Assembly: GCA_900546345.1 (NCBI GenBank) | Contig: URCI01000015.1 | Coordinates: 1-55,157, forward strand | DNA: 55,157 nucleotides | Direction: 5' to 3' | DNA from: an uncultured Prevotella sp. | Lineage (GTDB): Bacteria > Bacteroidota > Bacteroidia > Bacteroidales > Bacteroidaceae | Part shown: positions 25,682 to 33,089 of the stretch, in pieces | Layout: every line of letters begins with the position of its first letter | Position numbering within the stretch: the first letter of the stretch is position 1 | Notes under the pieces: generated by a model | Told to the model about the DNA's origin: nothing | What the model saw: only the letters and a program-made list of their open reading frames with translations | Databases searched by the model: none | Program-made: the position numbers and the translations under genes

Positions 25682-27742
25682 ATGAAACGCAACATACTCA
25701 TCCTCACACTCCTGCTGACAGGCCACTGTCTTGTCCGAGCGCAGCAGGTGGTATCGGGTACGGTGACCGACGGCCGCCATCCGATAGCCGGAGCCAACGT
25801 CTTTGTCAAAGGCACTACAGACGGCTGTCTCACCGACTCGCTCGGCCGTTTCTCCTTCTCAACGTTGAAAGCCGACAGCGCACAGCTGATGATCACCTGT
25901 ATAGGATATGACAACGCGGAACGGGATTGGCAAAAAGGACACAAGCCGCTCGCCATCCGGTTGCATGAGCGCACAACCACCATCGACGAGGTCGTCGTCA
26001 CCGGCAGCACATTCCAGTTCGGGCAGGCCAATGGCGTGAAACAGATGGGCGCCCTCGACGTAGTGCTCGACGGAGGCAGCTGCGGTGACATCGTATCGGC
26101 GCTGCAGAGCCTGCCGGGCACACAAAAGGTAGGCGAAGATGGAAAACTTTACGTCAGAGGCGGCAGCAGCGAAGAGTGCCAGACCTATATCAACGGCATG
26201 CACGTGTTGCAGCCTTATTCCACTACAGCCCCCAACAGTCCGTCACGCGGCCGCTTCTCTCCTTTTCTTTTCAAGGGCATCGCCTTTTCCCTCGGAGGCT
26301 ACGACGCGGAATATGGTCAGGCCCTCTCGTCGGTACTGCCCATGGAGACTACCGACGCACCGGTCTCGGACAAATTGGGCGTGAGCGCGTCGCTGATCGA
26401 CTGGAACATCGGAGGAACAAAGGCAACTAAGCAAGGCAGTTGGTCGATGAATGCCACCTACATGGACTTGGGGATGTACAACCGCCTTTTCCCCGACCGC
26501 TGGAATTGGCGCAAGCCCTACCGACAGCTGTCATTCGAGACACAATGGAAGACGCAACCCACACCATCGAGCGTGTGGAAGAGCTATCTCGGCTTCGACC
26601 GCACGACGCTGAGCCTCGACACAGACGGGCGGACGCTCCGTCTTGAGGAAAACAACCTCTATCTCAACAGCGTGACGAAAGGCTCCGCCAAAGGTCGCGT
26701 CACTTGGTTCGCTGGGCTCGCCGCCGGCATGGTGTGGCAAGACATCAGTGACGCGTTGCTCCATGGCGACCGCTATCGTCACCGCACGGGCGAGCTCCAC
26801 GTCAAGACGAAAGCATCGAAGACACTGACTGCATGGATGAAAGGCACCATCGGCATGGAGAGTTTCTTCCGATATCAGTGGCTCGACTATCGCCTCCATG
26901 ACCGTCTGCACGATTCCAAAGGTTATCTGTTGCCAGCACTCTTTGCCATGATGCAATACAAGCTCTTCAAAGGTTGCTCTGCCGAAGCCTCGCTGCGTAC
27001 GGAATATTCCAGCCTTTCCCACCGTTGGACAGTACTGCCCCGCCTGCTGCTTAACTACAATCCCTCACGCCGCTGGCTGCTCTCGCTCTCTGCCGGAAGC
27101 TATACCCAAGAAGCCGCCGACACCATCCTGGTACGTAGCCTTGCGCCATCCCGGTCCTCACTGGCCCATCACTACATCGCCGGACTGCAATACAGTTTTG
27201 GCAACACGCTCGTACGCATAGAGTCCTACTACAAGCGATACTCTCGTCTGCCGCTCCTCCGTCAAGGGCTCTACACTGCCGACGGTCACGGCAAGAGCCG
27301 AGGCTTTGATCTCTTCATCGACGACCGGTCACTGATGCCCGACCTCTACACAATGCTCAGCTATAGCTACAATGACTCACGCCGACGCTACCTCGATGAC
27401 CTCACCGAACAGCAGCCTCAATACGTCTCGCGTCACAACCTGCGCCTCGCGCTGAAATATAGTATCGGCATCTTCGGCCTCGGACTCACCGAGTCGTTTG
27501 CCTCTGGACGAAAGAGCGAGGGGCGCACCACACCTTATTATAATAGTCTTGACGCCAGCGTCACCTGTCTTGCGAGCAAGCACGTCATCGTCTACACCTC
27601 GCTGAGCAATCTGCTCGGACGCAAAAACATCTATGGCTACCGTGGCGGTGAGCCCATCACCAACGGCTCCAACCGCTTCCTCTATATCGGCATTTTTGTT
27701 TCACTTAAAAGTAATAAAGCTTATGACATCGCAAATTTCTAA
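25682..27742 (+). CDS. TonB-dependent receptor with N-terminal CarboxypepD_reg-like domain
   Basis: A 686-residue outer-membrane receptor. The signal peptide is 1-20 (LLLTGHCLVRAQ). A CarboxypepD_reg-like domain (about 22-95) has the typical GTVTDGRHPIAGANVFVKGTT and GRFSFSTL. A plug domain begins IDEVVVTG (about 103-110), with LYVRGGSSEECQTYINGMHV and GYDAEYGQALSSVLPMET. The rest is a barrel rich in aromatic beta-strands. It is shorter than SusC-type receptors, and there is no SusD partner. The promoter is consensus, almost directly at the ATG; codons before 25682 overlap that promoter. The ligand is unknown. It is preceded by a LytTR regulator and overlaps the next gene by 20 bp. Confidence 0.9.
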   Translation: MKRNILILTLLLTGHCLVRAQQVVSGTVTDGRHPIAGANVFVKGTTDGCLTDSLGRFSFSTLKADSAQLMITCIGYDNAERDWQKGHKPLAIRLHERTTTIDEVVVTGSTFQFGQANGVKQMGALDVVLDGGSCGDIVSALQSLPGTQKVGEDGKLYVRGGSSEECQTYINGMHVLQPYSTTAPNSPSRGRFSPFLFKGIAFSLGGYDAEYGQALSSVLPMETTDAPVSDKLGVSASLIDWNIGGTKATKQGSWSMNATYMDLGMYNRLFPDRWNWRKPYRQLSFETQWKTQPTPSSVWKSYLGFDRTTLSLDTDGRTLRLEENNLYLNSVTKGSAKGRVTWFAGLAAGMVWQDISDALLHGDRYRHRTGELHVKTKASKTLTAWMKGTIGMESFFRYQWLDYRLHDRLHDSKGYLLPALFAMMQYKLFKGCSAEASLRTEYSSLSHRWTVLPRLLLNYNPSRRWLLSLSAGSYTQEAADTILVRSLAPSRSSLAHHYIAGLQYSFGNTLVRIESYYKRYSRLPLLRQGLYTADGHGKSRGFDLFIDDRSLMPDLYTMLSYSYNDSRRRYLDDLTEQQPQYVSRHNLRLALKYSIGIFGLGLTESFASGRKSEGRTTPYYNSLDASVTCLASKHVIVYTSLSNLLGRKNIYGYRGGEPITNGSNRFLYIGIFVSLKSNKAYDIANF

Positions 27743-28226
27743 GGCACTGGCCTCCGTCGCCTGCCGCCGCATGATGGTCCTCATCCTCATCGTTGTTTCC
27801 TTCCTCAGTCTCCATGCCCAGCAAAGCCAGCCCACGATGGAGCAGCAACTCGCCGCGCTGCAACGCATGGAAGCCATGCAGCCCGACAGCATCCAGCCGA
27901 AATACCAGCAGGCGATGCTCTTGCTCGGCTCGGTCTGTTCGCAACCGCAAACCAGCAAGGCTCAGCAGTATATCGACGAGGCCCAGCGCGTGATCCAAAG
28001 CATCGAAGCGCTGCAGCCCACCAAAGCCACCGACCGCTCTGACCTCGCCACGCTACACGGCTTCTGCTACACAGCGCTCATCGTGACCAACCCACAGCAA
28101 AATGGACCGCGATACTATCGCCAGGCCCTCGACAACTTCGACGAGGCGCTGAAACTCAACCCGAAGAACGAGATGGCCAAAATGCTCCTGGCAAGATTCA
28201 ACGAAGGGATGAACAGCAGCAAATAA
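27723..28226 (+). CDS. Small exported TPR-like protein
   Basis: A 167-residue protein, start overlapping the receptor stop by 20 bp, so translation is probably coupled. A hydrophobic export segment (MMVLILIVVSFLSLHAQ) begins 17 codons after the chosen start; ATG 27771 or 27774 would give a classic signal peptide and is a fair alternative. The mature part is helical and glutamine-rich, with TPR-like pairs ending YYRQALDNFDEALKLNPKNEMA. It is probably periplasmic and may assist the receptor encoded before it. The family was not recognised. Confidence 0.75.
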   Translation: MTSQISKALASVACRRMMVLILIVVSFLSLHAQQSQPTMEQQLAALQRMEAMQPDSIQPKYQQAMLLLGSVCSQPQTSKAQQYIDEAQRVIQSIEALQPTKATDRSDLATLHGFCYTALIVTNPQQNGPRYYRQALDNFDEALKLNPKNEMAKMLLARFNEGMNSSK

Positions 28227-28239
28227 GATCGGATAGGCG

Positions 28240-29508
28240 CTACCTATCCACATGGATCCTAAAGGTCTTTATCTTCTCACGGATCTTTGCATCGGTGACC
28301 TGCCGGCCATCGTCTCCCAAACGAGAGTTCATCAATCGGGCAACGACCACATCGGGCTGGATGTCCTGCGTGTTCTGGCTAAGAGTATAGAGTTTGTCAT
28401 GACGATGGCGGGAAGGAGAAGCGAAGACAACACCGCCGGCTTCCATCCGGGCGAGACAGTGCAAGAGTTCGGGACGAGAGAAATGGGTTCGCTGTTGTAG
28501 CTGAGTGAAACGAAGTGGACTATAGCCCTTCCGCTGTCGGTCAATGAGTAGGTCAAGGATGATGAGGCACTGAGCGATGATCTCATTCATCGTGTAAGCT
28601 GTGGTCTTGTCGACATTGCCGATAGCCAGATCCTGATTGGCATGCGTGAGTTCCGCGCATCCAATGATGATATACCAGGAAATCTGCAACCATAACAGGA
28701 AGAGAGGGATAGCAGCCAGACTGCCATAAATGATGCTGTAGCTTGAGACCAGTACCTGCAAATGGATATAGACCATTTGGAGCAACATGATGCAGAAACT
28801 GGCTAACAGCGACGGCCACCAGGCATGTCTGACGGGCACTGGCGTATGGGGAATGCAGGTGAAGACACATAGGAAAAACAGCCACGTCAGCAGAATGGGA
28901 ACGATGATGCCTGTTGCCCAGTGCATGACAGGGGTGATGTAACGGATAGCGGGCAGATAGTCCACGAGTATATAACTGTAGATCGTGAAGCAACTGCAGA
29001 CGATGATGACGATTGGTGCACCGAAGATGATGGCGACATAATAGACCAACCGCTTCTGCAAGGGCCGGTCTTCCTTGACGCCCCAGATGTCATTGAACAC
29101 ACTCTCGATGTCCATGAAAAGACTGATCACACTCCAAAGCATGACGGCAATGCCGGCAATGACAAAGACTCGGGTATGAACATATTGGATGTAGGAATCA
29201 GAGAGACTCACGATGGCATTGTATACTTGCGGTTGGGCAGAGAAGACGTATTTACACCAAGAGAGAATATAGCTCTCAAATCCCAGTCCCTTGCCGATGG
29301 CGAAGATGATGGCAAAGGCAGGGATAAGAGACATGAAGGTGTTGAAAGTGAGTTGGGCCGCGAAGCCCCAGTGACGCTTGACAAAAAGATTTTGGTAGAG
29401 CAGATAACCGCGCTGGAGCAGATAGCCACCAAAGTCTTCCCGCCAAGGCAGACTATGGCTCGTCTCCATCTTGTCCTTGAGCTTTAGAATGGTATTGGGA
29501 ATGTTCAT
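28240..29508 (-). CDS. YihY/BrkB-family inner-membrane protein with C-terminal winged-helix-like domain
   Basis: A 422-residue protein. The YihY/BrkB core spans about 40-300 with six hydrophobic helices and family marks LTFNTFMSLIPAFAIIFA, a SLFMDIESVFNDIWGV loop and LFLLWLQISWYIIIGCAELTHA. A cytoplasmic tail of about 100 residues follows (QCLIILDLLIDRQRKGYSPL, FSRPELLHCLARMEAGGVV), resembling a winged helix, a frequent Bacteroidota extension. No transport or RNase activity has been firmly shown for the family. It ends 13 bp from the convergent TPR-like gene. Confidence 0.9.
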   Translation of the reverse strand: MNIPNTILKLKDKMETSHSLPWREDFGGYLLQRGYLLYQNLFVKRHWGFAAQLTFNTFMSLIPAFAIIFAIGKGLGFESYILSWCKYVFSAQPQVYNAIVSLSDSYIQYVHTRVFVIAGIAVMLWSVISLFMDIESVFNDIWGVKEDRPLQKRLVYYVAIIFGAPIVIIVCSCFTIYSYILVDYLPAIRYITPVMHWATGIIVPILLTWLFFLCVFTCIPHTPVPVRHAWWPSLLASFCIMLLQMVYIHLQVLVSSYSIIYGSLAAIPLFLLWLQISWYIIIGCAELTHANQDLAIGNVDKTTAYTMNEIIAQCLIILDLLIDRQRKGYSPLRFTQLQQRTHFSRPELLHCLARMEAGGVVFASPSRHRHDKLYTLSQNTQDIQPDVVVARLMNSRLGDDGRQVTDAKIREKIKTFRIHVDR

Positions 29509-29559
29509 ATTCTACTTCTTCATTCAGATTTGGTTGCTATTGCAGGAGTAGGAAAGCGA

Positions 29560-30027
29560 TTAATATCCTGCGGCCACAAGCGGTGCCACGATCTGGGCTA
29601 TTGCTTCCAACCCGCACTTGTCGTTCTCGTCGAAAGCGCCAAAGTCCTCGCTGTCCACATCGATGACAGCGACGACCTCTCCGCCATGAATTACCGGTAC
29701 GACAATCTCGGAATTGGAGCGCGAGGAGCATGCAATATGCCCGGGGAACTGATGCACGTCGGGGACTACAAGCGTTTGGGCCTTGTCCCAAGCCGTACCA
29801 CAGACGCCCCTACCCTTCTCGATGCTGTAGCAGGCAACCGGACCTTGGAAGGGGCCTAACTGCAAACGACCATCCTTGACGACGTAGAAGCCAACCCAAA
29901 AGTAATAAGGAAGCTCTTCTTTCAACAGGGCAGCTATATTACCCAAAGCCCCTACCACGTTGTCCACACCATCGACCAGGCTCCTTGCCTGTGCCACCAG
30001 CTGCTGATAAAGTTGATCTTTGTTCAT
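29560..30027 (-). CDS. msrC: Free methionine-(R)-sulfoxide reductase (GAF domain)
   Basis: A 155-residue cytoplasmic GAF-domain enzyme that reduces free Met-R-sulfoxide with thioredoxin. The family sequence YYFWVGFYVV, GPFQGPVACYSI, GRGVCGTAW and FPGHIACSSRSNSEIVVPV is intact. Three cysteines at 66, 76 and 100 keep the 10- and 24-residue spacing of the E. coli enzyme (C84, C94, C118), where they form the catalytic and resolving set. I chose ATG 30027; ATG 30036 (MTAMNK) is equally possible. A TATCTTTG box lies at 30057-30064. The oxidative-stress role fits the presence of oxyR in the window, though the genes are not adjacent. Confidence 0.94.
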   Translation of the reverse strand: MNKDQLYQQLVAQARSLVDGVDNVVGALGNIAALLKEELPYYFWVGFYVVKDGRLQLGPFQGPVACYSIEKGRGVCGTAWDKAQTLVVPDVHQFPGHIACSSRSNSEIVVPVIHGGEVVAVIDVDSEDFGAFDENDKCGLEAIAQIVAPLVAAGY

Positions 30028-30158
30028 GGCTGTCATACATAAGATTCTATCTTTGGCAAAGATACGACTTTTCTTGGTCATACCCGAATCTTCTCTACCC
30101 TTTTCTTTCACAAAGCTGAAAGGAAGACCGCCAAAACACATTTCCACCCCCTCTTCGC

Positions 30159-30189
30159 TTTGAACTTTGAAATAAAAACGCTATCTTTG
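30159..30189 (+). promoter_or_regulatory. Consensus promoter for the toxin-antitoxin operon
   Basis: TTTG (30159-30162), 19-nt spacer and TATCTTTG (30182-30189), 26 nt before the antitoxin start at 30216. A short AT-rich leader follows. Confidence 0.85.
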
Positions 30190-30215
30190 CAACGTAAGGA
30201 TTAAAAAATGGAATT

Positions 30216-30461
30216 ATGACAGCAATCGAACTAAAAGCATCCTTGCTCAACTCCATTAAGGAGATAGACGATGTCAATCTCATCGAGCGCATCAGCCGAT
30301 ATGTAAGAAAGGCTATCGGTGAAAACCAGAAGAACAAAATAACTAAGGCCGACTTGGTAATCGACCCGAGAGCCTTGGATATAATAAAGAATCTCAAAGG
30401 AGGCCCTGCTTTTGATGACAAGGCTGCCATTCATAAACATTGGGAGGAGAAATACAAATGA
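30216..30461 (+). CDS. Antitoxin of a VapBC-type toxin-antitoxin pair
   Basis: An 81-residue protein: a helical N-terminal region (LKASLLNSIKEIDDVNLIERISRYVRKA), then a flexible charged stretch and a C-terminus that should wrap the toxin (DDKAAIHKHWEEKY). Size, position and the ATGA overlap with the following PIN-domain gene identify it as the antitoxin; the antitoxin subfamily was not recognised. It would repress its own promoter and neutralise the toxin. The operon is visibly AT-richer than its neighbours, which suggests transfer. A nearer ATG at 30208 opens only a three-codon frame. Confidence 0.85.
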   Translation: MTAIELKASLLNSIKEIDDVNLIERISRYVRKAIGENQKNKITKADLVIDPRALDIIKNLKGGPAFDDKAAIHKHWEEKYK

Positions 30462-30895
30462 TCAAGGCTTATCTGGATACTAATGTCCTTGTAGACTACT
30501 TCGCTCAAAGGCAGAACTTTTTTGTTGATGCAACTACTATCGTTAGTCTTGCCATCAACAAAAAAATTAAGCTTTATGTGGCAGCCATGTCATTTGCAAC
30601 TGCAAGCTATCTCATGGAAAAGCACTATCACAATAATACCGCGGCCATCAAACTTGCTATATCGAGTTTCATCAAATATTGCGATGTTACTGTCGTTGAC
30701 CGAACCACTATAGAGACTTCAATAGCTTCCGCTTTTGAGGACTTTGAGGACGGCATGCAGAATGCTTGCGCCGTAGAATGTAAAGCAGACTATATTGTTA
30801 CGAGAAATGTTGATGATTTTGAAGCATCTACTTTAAAAGTTGTCACACCAACAGAATTTCTTAATATTTTAATTTCTCCTCCTTCCATTCAATAA
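30458..30895 (+). CDS. VapC-type PIN-domain RNase toxin
   Basis: A 145-residue PIN-domain protein. The acidic active-site residues are visible: D7 in YLDTNVLVDYF, E54 in LMEKHY, D98 in FEDGMQNACA and D111/D119 in ADYIVTRNVDDF. The GMQNACAVECKADYIVTRN stretch is typical of the Bacteroidota PIN/VapC group. VapC toxins are Mg2+-dependent RNases, often cutting initiator tRNA or rRNA. The start at 30458 overlaps the antitoxin stop (ATGA). All active-site residues are kept, so the toxin is probably live, unlike the vapC stub at 10931. Confidence 0.93.
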   Translation: MIKAYLDTNVLVDYFAQRQNFFVDATTIVSLAINKKIKLYVAAMSFATASYLMEKHYHNNTAAIKLAISSFIKYCDVTVVDRTTIETSIASAFEDFEDGMQNACAVECKADYIVTRNVDDFEASTLKVVTPTEFLNILISPPSIQ

Positions 30896-30929
30896 ATTCA
30901 TTTTCTTATATCTATAATTTTCGAAAGTT

Positions 30930-31247
30930 ATGCTTTTATCCACCACACCGACCATCGAAGGTCATACCATTAGAGAGTACAAGGGCATCGTGACGGGTGA
31001 GACCATCATCGGAGCCAACTTGTTTAAAGACCTCTTCGCCGGCATCCGCGACATCATCGGCGGACGGTCAGGCAGCTACGAGAAAGTGCTGCGCGAGGCT
31101 AAGGACACAGCCTTGGCAGAAATGCAAGAGCGCGCCGCCGACCTCGGTGCCAACGCTGTCGTCGGCATCGACATCGACTACGAGACCGTAGGACAAAGCG
31201 GTTCCATGCTCATGGTGGCAGTGAGTGGTACGGCAGTCATCATCTGA
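30930..31247 (+). CDS. YbjQ family (DUF74) protein
   Basis: A 105-residue single-domain protein. YbjQ marks are IREYKGIVTGETIIGANLFKDLFAGIRDIIGGRSGSYE, LREAKDTALAEMQERAADLGANAVVGIDIDYETVG and the GSMLMVAVSGTAV end. Members form pentameric beta-sandwich rings and are annotated as heavy-metal-binding, but the cellular role is not known. It has no signal peptide. It follows the toxin-antitoxin pair by 34 bp and ends in a strong hairpin. Confidence 0.93.
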   Translation: MLLSTTPTIEGHTIREYKGIVTGETIIGANLFKDLFAGIRDIIGGRSGSYEKVLREAKDTALAEMQERAADLGANAVVGIDIDYETVGQSGSMLMVAVSGTAVII

Positions 31248-31274
31248 ACCGATAATCCCGCTGCAAGTAGACAC

Positions 31275-31304
31275 TTCCTGCCCATACTTACCTATGGGCA
31301 GGAA
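31275..31304 (+). terminator. Hairpin terminator after ybjQ-family gene
   Basis: TTCCTGCCCATA (31275-31286) pairs perfectly with TATGGGCAGGAA (31293-31304) around a 6-nt loop, 27 bp after the stop. No strong T-run follows, so termination may be partial. Confidence 0.7.
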
Positions 31305-31415
31305 TAGGATGACTCATGATTTTCTTTAAAACGACTTTAACAAGTGTTAACCTCGTAACTATTCTACTTCTGCTTACTATTGGTTACCTTTGCAATAAAT
31401 AAACAGAAAGTCACC

Positions 31416-31763
31416 ATGAAGAAAGTAGTCAGTCCCGAATATCTTACCTGTCCTATCCGTCAGGTCATCAGCCGCTTTGGCGACAAATGGTCGTTGCTTG
31501 TTCTCTATGCGCTCGACAAAAGCGATCGAGGAGTGATGCGTTTCAACGAGCTACATGCCCATATGAGCGACTGCTCGCAAAAGATGCTGTCCAAGACACT
31601 TAAGGAACTGCATGTAAGCCACCTCGTTGACCGGAAAGTCTACCCCGAGGTGCCACCGCGTGTGGAATACAGGCTCACCGATGTCGGCAAATCGCTCATC
31701 CCCGCCATCGATCCGCTCATAGGCTGGGCCAAAGAGCATTTCGATGAGGTGGTCAAGCCATAA
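31416..31763 (+). CDS. HxlR-family winged-helix transcriptional regulator
   Basis: A 115-residue MarR-like winged helix. The HxlR core is EYLTCPIRQVISRFGDKWSLLVLYAL, FNELHAHMSDCSQKMLSKTLKEL, the wing PPRVEYRLTDVGKSL and a C-terminal dimer helix. C12 sits at the position of the redox-sensing cysteine found in HypR-type members, so a thiol-stress signal is possible. The start MKKVV is fixed by the family N-terminus; TACCTTTG at 31385-31392 is the likely -7 box. No target gene is adjacent on the opposite strand; the next gene is an SGNH hydrolase. Confidence 0.93.
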   Translation: MKKVVSPEYLTCPIRQVISRFGDKWSLLVLYALDKSDRGVMRFNELHAHMSDCSQKMLSKTLKELHVSHLVDRKVYPEVPPRVEYRLTDVGKSLIPAIDPLIGWAKEHFDEVVKP

Positions 31764-31961
31764 TCCGGTGGATGTCTGTCCTCACCTGGCGGATCGTCAT
31801 CTACGGTATAGGGGGCGGACCCTCTTTTCTACTTTCTTTCCTTCCTGAGGAATGACACTTCAAAATCAAGGATTTTGGTACGATCTTATCTATTTCTGAA
31901 CGATTGTCGGTGGTCGTCATAAATAGGAAACTTTAATTTTGCAGGCAAAAACAAAGGAAGA
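31764..31961. other. Intergenic region before the SGNH hydrolase
   Basis: No gene is seen. A TAATTTTG -7-like box at 31934-31941 lies 20 nt before the SGNH start. Confidence 0.4.
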
Positions 31962-32693
31962 ATGAAGAAACGTATATTACCACTCACCGTCATTTTGCTT
32001 ACTCTTTGTGCGGCTACTCAAGCGATCACTGCTCAAGTAGCACCTCAAGTAGAATCCATTGCATCCTCAACCGATTCGGAAACCGTCGTCAAGAGCGCAC
32101 CGCTGTATGGTAAGACCATCAACGTCATTGGCGACAGCTATGTGAAAAACCACAAACGTCCCTTTACGGAGGCATGGCACTATCTCGTTGCCGAGAAATA
32201 CCACATGACCTACCGCAACTATGGGCGCAATGGCCGATGCCTGGTGTTCAACCGCGAGGCCGAGAAATGGGGCAAGCCCCTCTTGGATTTCTATAAGGAG
32301 ATGAACGACACGGCAGACTACGTACTGGTCATTGGCGGCCATAACGACGCCGACTATATTGCGCGCGGAAAGGGCACCTTGGAGCAGTTCGAGACAGGAC
32401 TGGACAGTCTCTGCCGTGGTCTCATTGCCAAATATCCCACGGCCAAGCTGGCTTTCGTCACACCCTGGCGCGTTCCACGTCCGTGCTTCAACGAGGTCAT
32501 CGGCATCATGGTCAAAGTGTGTGGCAGATACTCCATTCCCGTCTTCAACTCCGCCGAGAGGTCGGGCATCTATGTTTGGGATGCCCAGTTCCGCAAACTG
32601 TTCTTCCAAGGACCCAACGACACGGCTCATTTGAATGCGAAGGGCCATCGTCTGTTCATGCGCAAGGGCGAGAGCTTCCTGCTCGGTCTGTAG
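31962..32693 (+). CDS. Exported SGNH/GDSL-type hydrolase
   Basis: A 243-residue protein with signal peptide (about 1-24). SGNH blocks are: block I GDSY with S59 (VIGDSYVKN), block II G in NYGRNG (about 88), block III GGHND with N128, and block V DTAHLNAKGH with D220 and H223. SGNH enzymes hydrolyse esters on polysaccharides or lipids. This one resembles sialate or acyl esterases of the group, but the substrate is unknown. Its neighbours give no clue. Just after it lies a duplicated fragment of an EamA transporter gene. Confidence 0.9.
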   Translation: MKKRILPLTVILLTLCAATQAITAQVAPQVESIASSTDSETVVKSAPLYGKTINVIGDSYVKNHKRPFTEAWHYLVAEKYHMTYRNYGRNGRCLVFNREAEKWGKPLLDFYKEMNDTADYVLVIGGHNDADYIARGKGTLEQFETGLDSLCRGLIAKYPTAKLAFVTPWRVPRPCFNEVIGIMVKVCGRYSIPVFNSAERSGIYVWDAQFRKLFFQGPNDTAHLNAKGHRLFMRKGESFLLGL

Positions 32694-33042
32694 ACGGCAG
32701 GGAGACAGCACCGACAAGCTGCCTTGCATTGTGCTGTGGGGCGGGCCCATCTACCCGGTTTACGTCCCTGGAGCCCTACTTTATTTTCCTGAAATATTTC
32801 TTCGGGATATTGCCCCACCATCTTGGCGGATACTATTTCCCCTTGTTGATGATATAGATGCCCGCCGTAGCCAATGCGCCGGCAAGGACATATTTCCAAT
32901 AGAACACTTCGTGCAGGCAGAGACAGAAGCTGGTCTATTTCACTACTTCATGCCTTGTCTATCTCCATCACATCAAGAAATTCATTGCGTTGCAGAAGAC
33001 TTCCGAGAAATAAGCAAAAAGACAAAGAAGCGAGGGTATTGC
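32694..33042. other. Intergenic region holding the duplicated EamA fragment
   Basis: Apart from the EamA fragment no gene is supported. The 130 bp after the SGNH stop and the 110 bp before the aminopeptidase promoter show no recognisable coding sequence. Confidence 0.5.
32833..32932 (-). pseudogene. Duplicated 3' end of an EamA transporter gene
   Basis: About 91 bp (32842-32932) match 36390-36480 in the same orientation with two substitutions. They encode the last ~30 residues of the EamA transporter at 36381 (LCLHEVFYWKYVLAGALATA). Both copies keep a stop, with different codons (TAG here, TAA there). N-terminal to the matching block the sequence is unrelated. It is a partial duplication, not a working gene. 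The direct repeats bracket the aminopeptidase and barrel genes. Confidence 0.88.
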
Positions 33043-33073
33043 TTGCATATCTGACGGATTCTGCTTAACTTTG
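33043..33073 (+). promoter_or_regulatory. Promoter for the M1 aminopeptidase
   Basis: TTG (33043-33045), 20-nt spacer and TAACTTTG (33066-33073), 16 nt before ATG 33090. Confidence 0.75.
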
Positions 33074-33089
33074 CAGAAAACTCTGTCAC

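Noticed and set aside
30208..30219. ATG just upstream of the antitoxin as its start
   Set aside because: It opens only a three-codon frame (MEL, stop).
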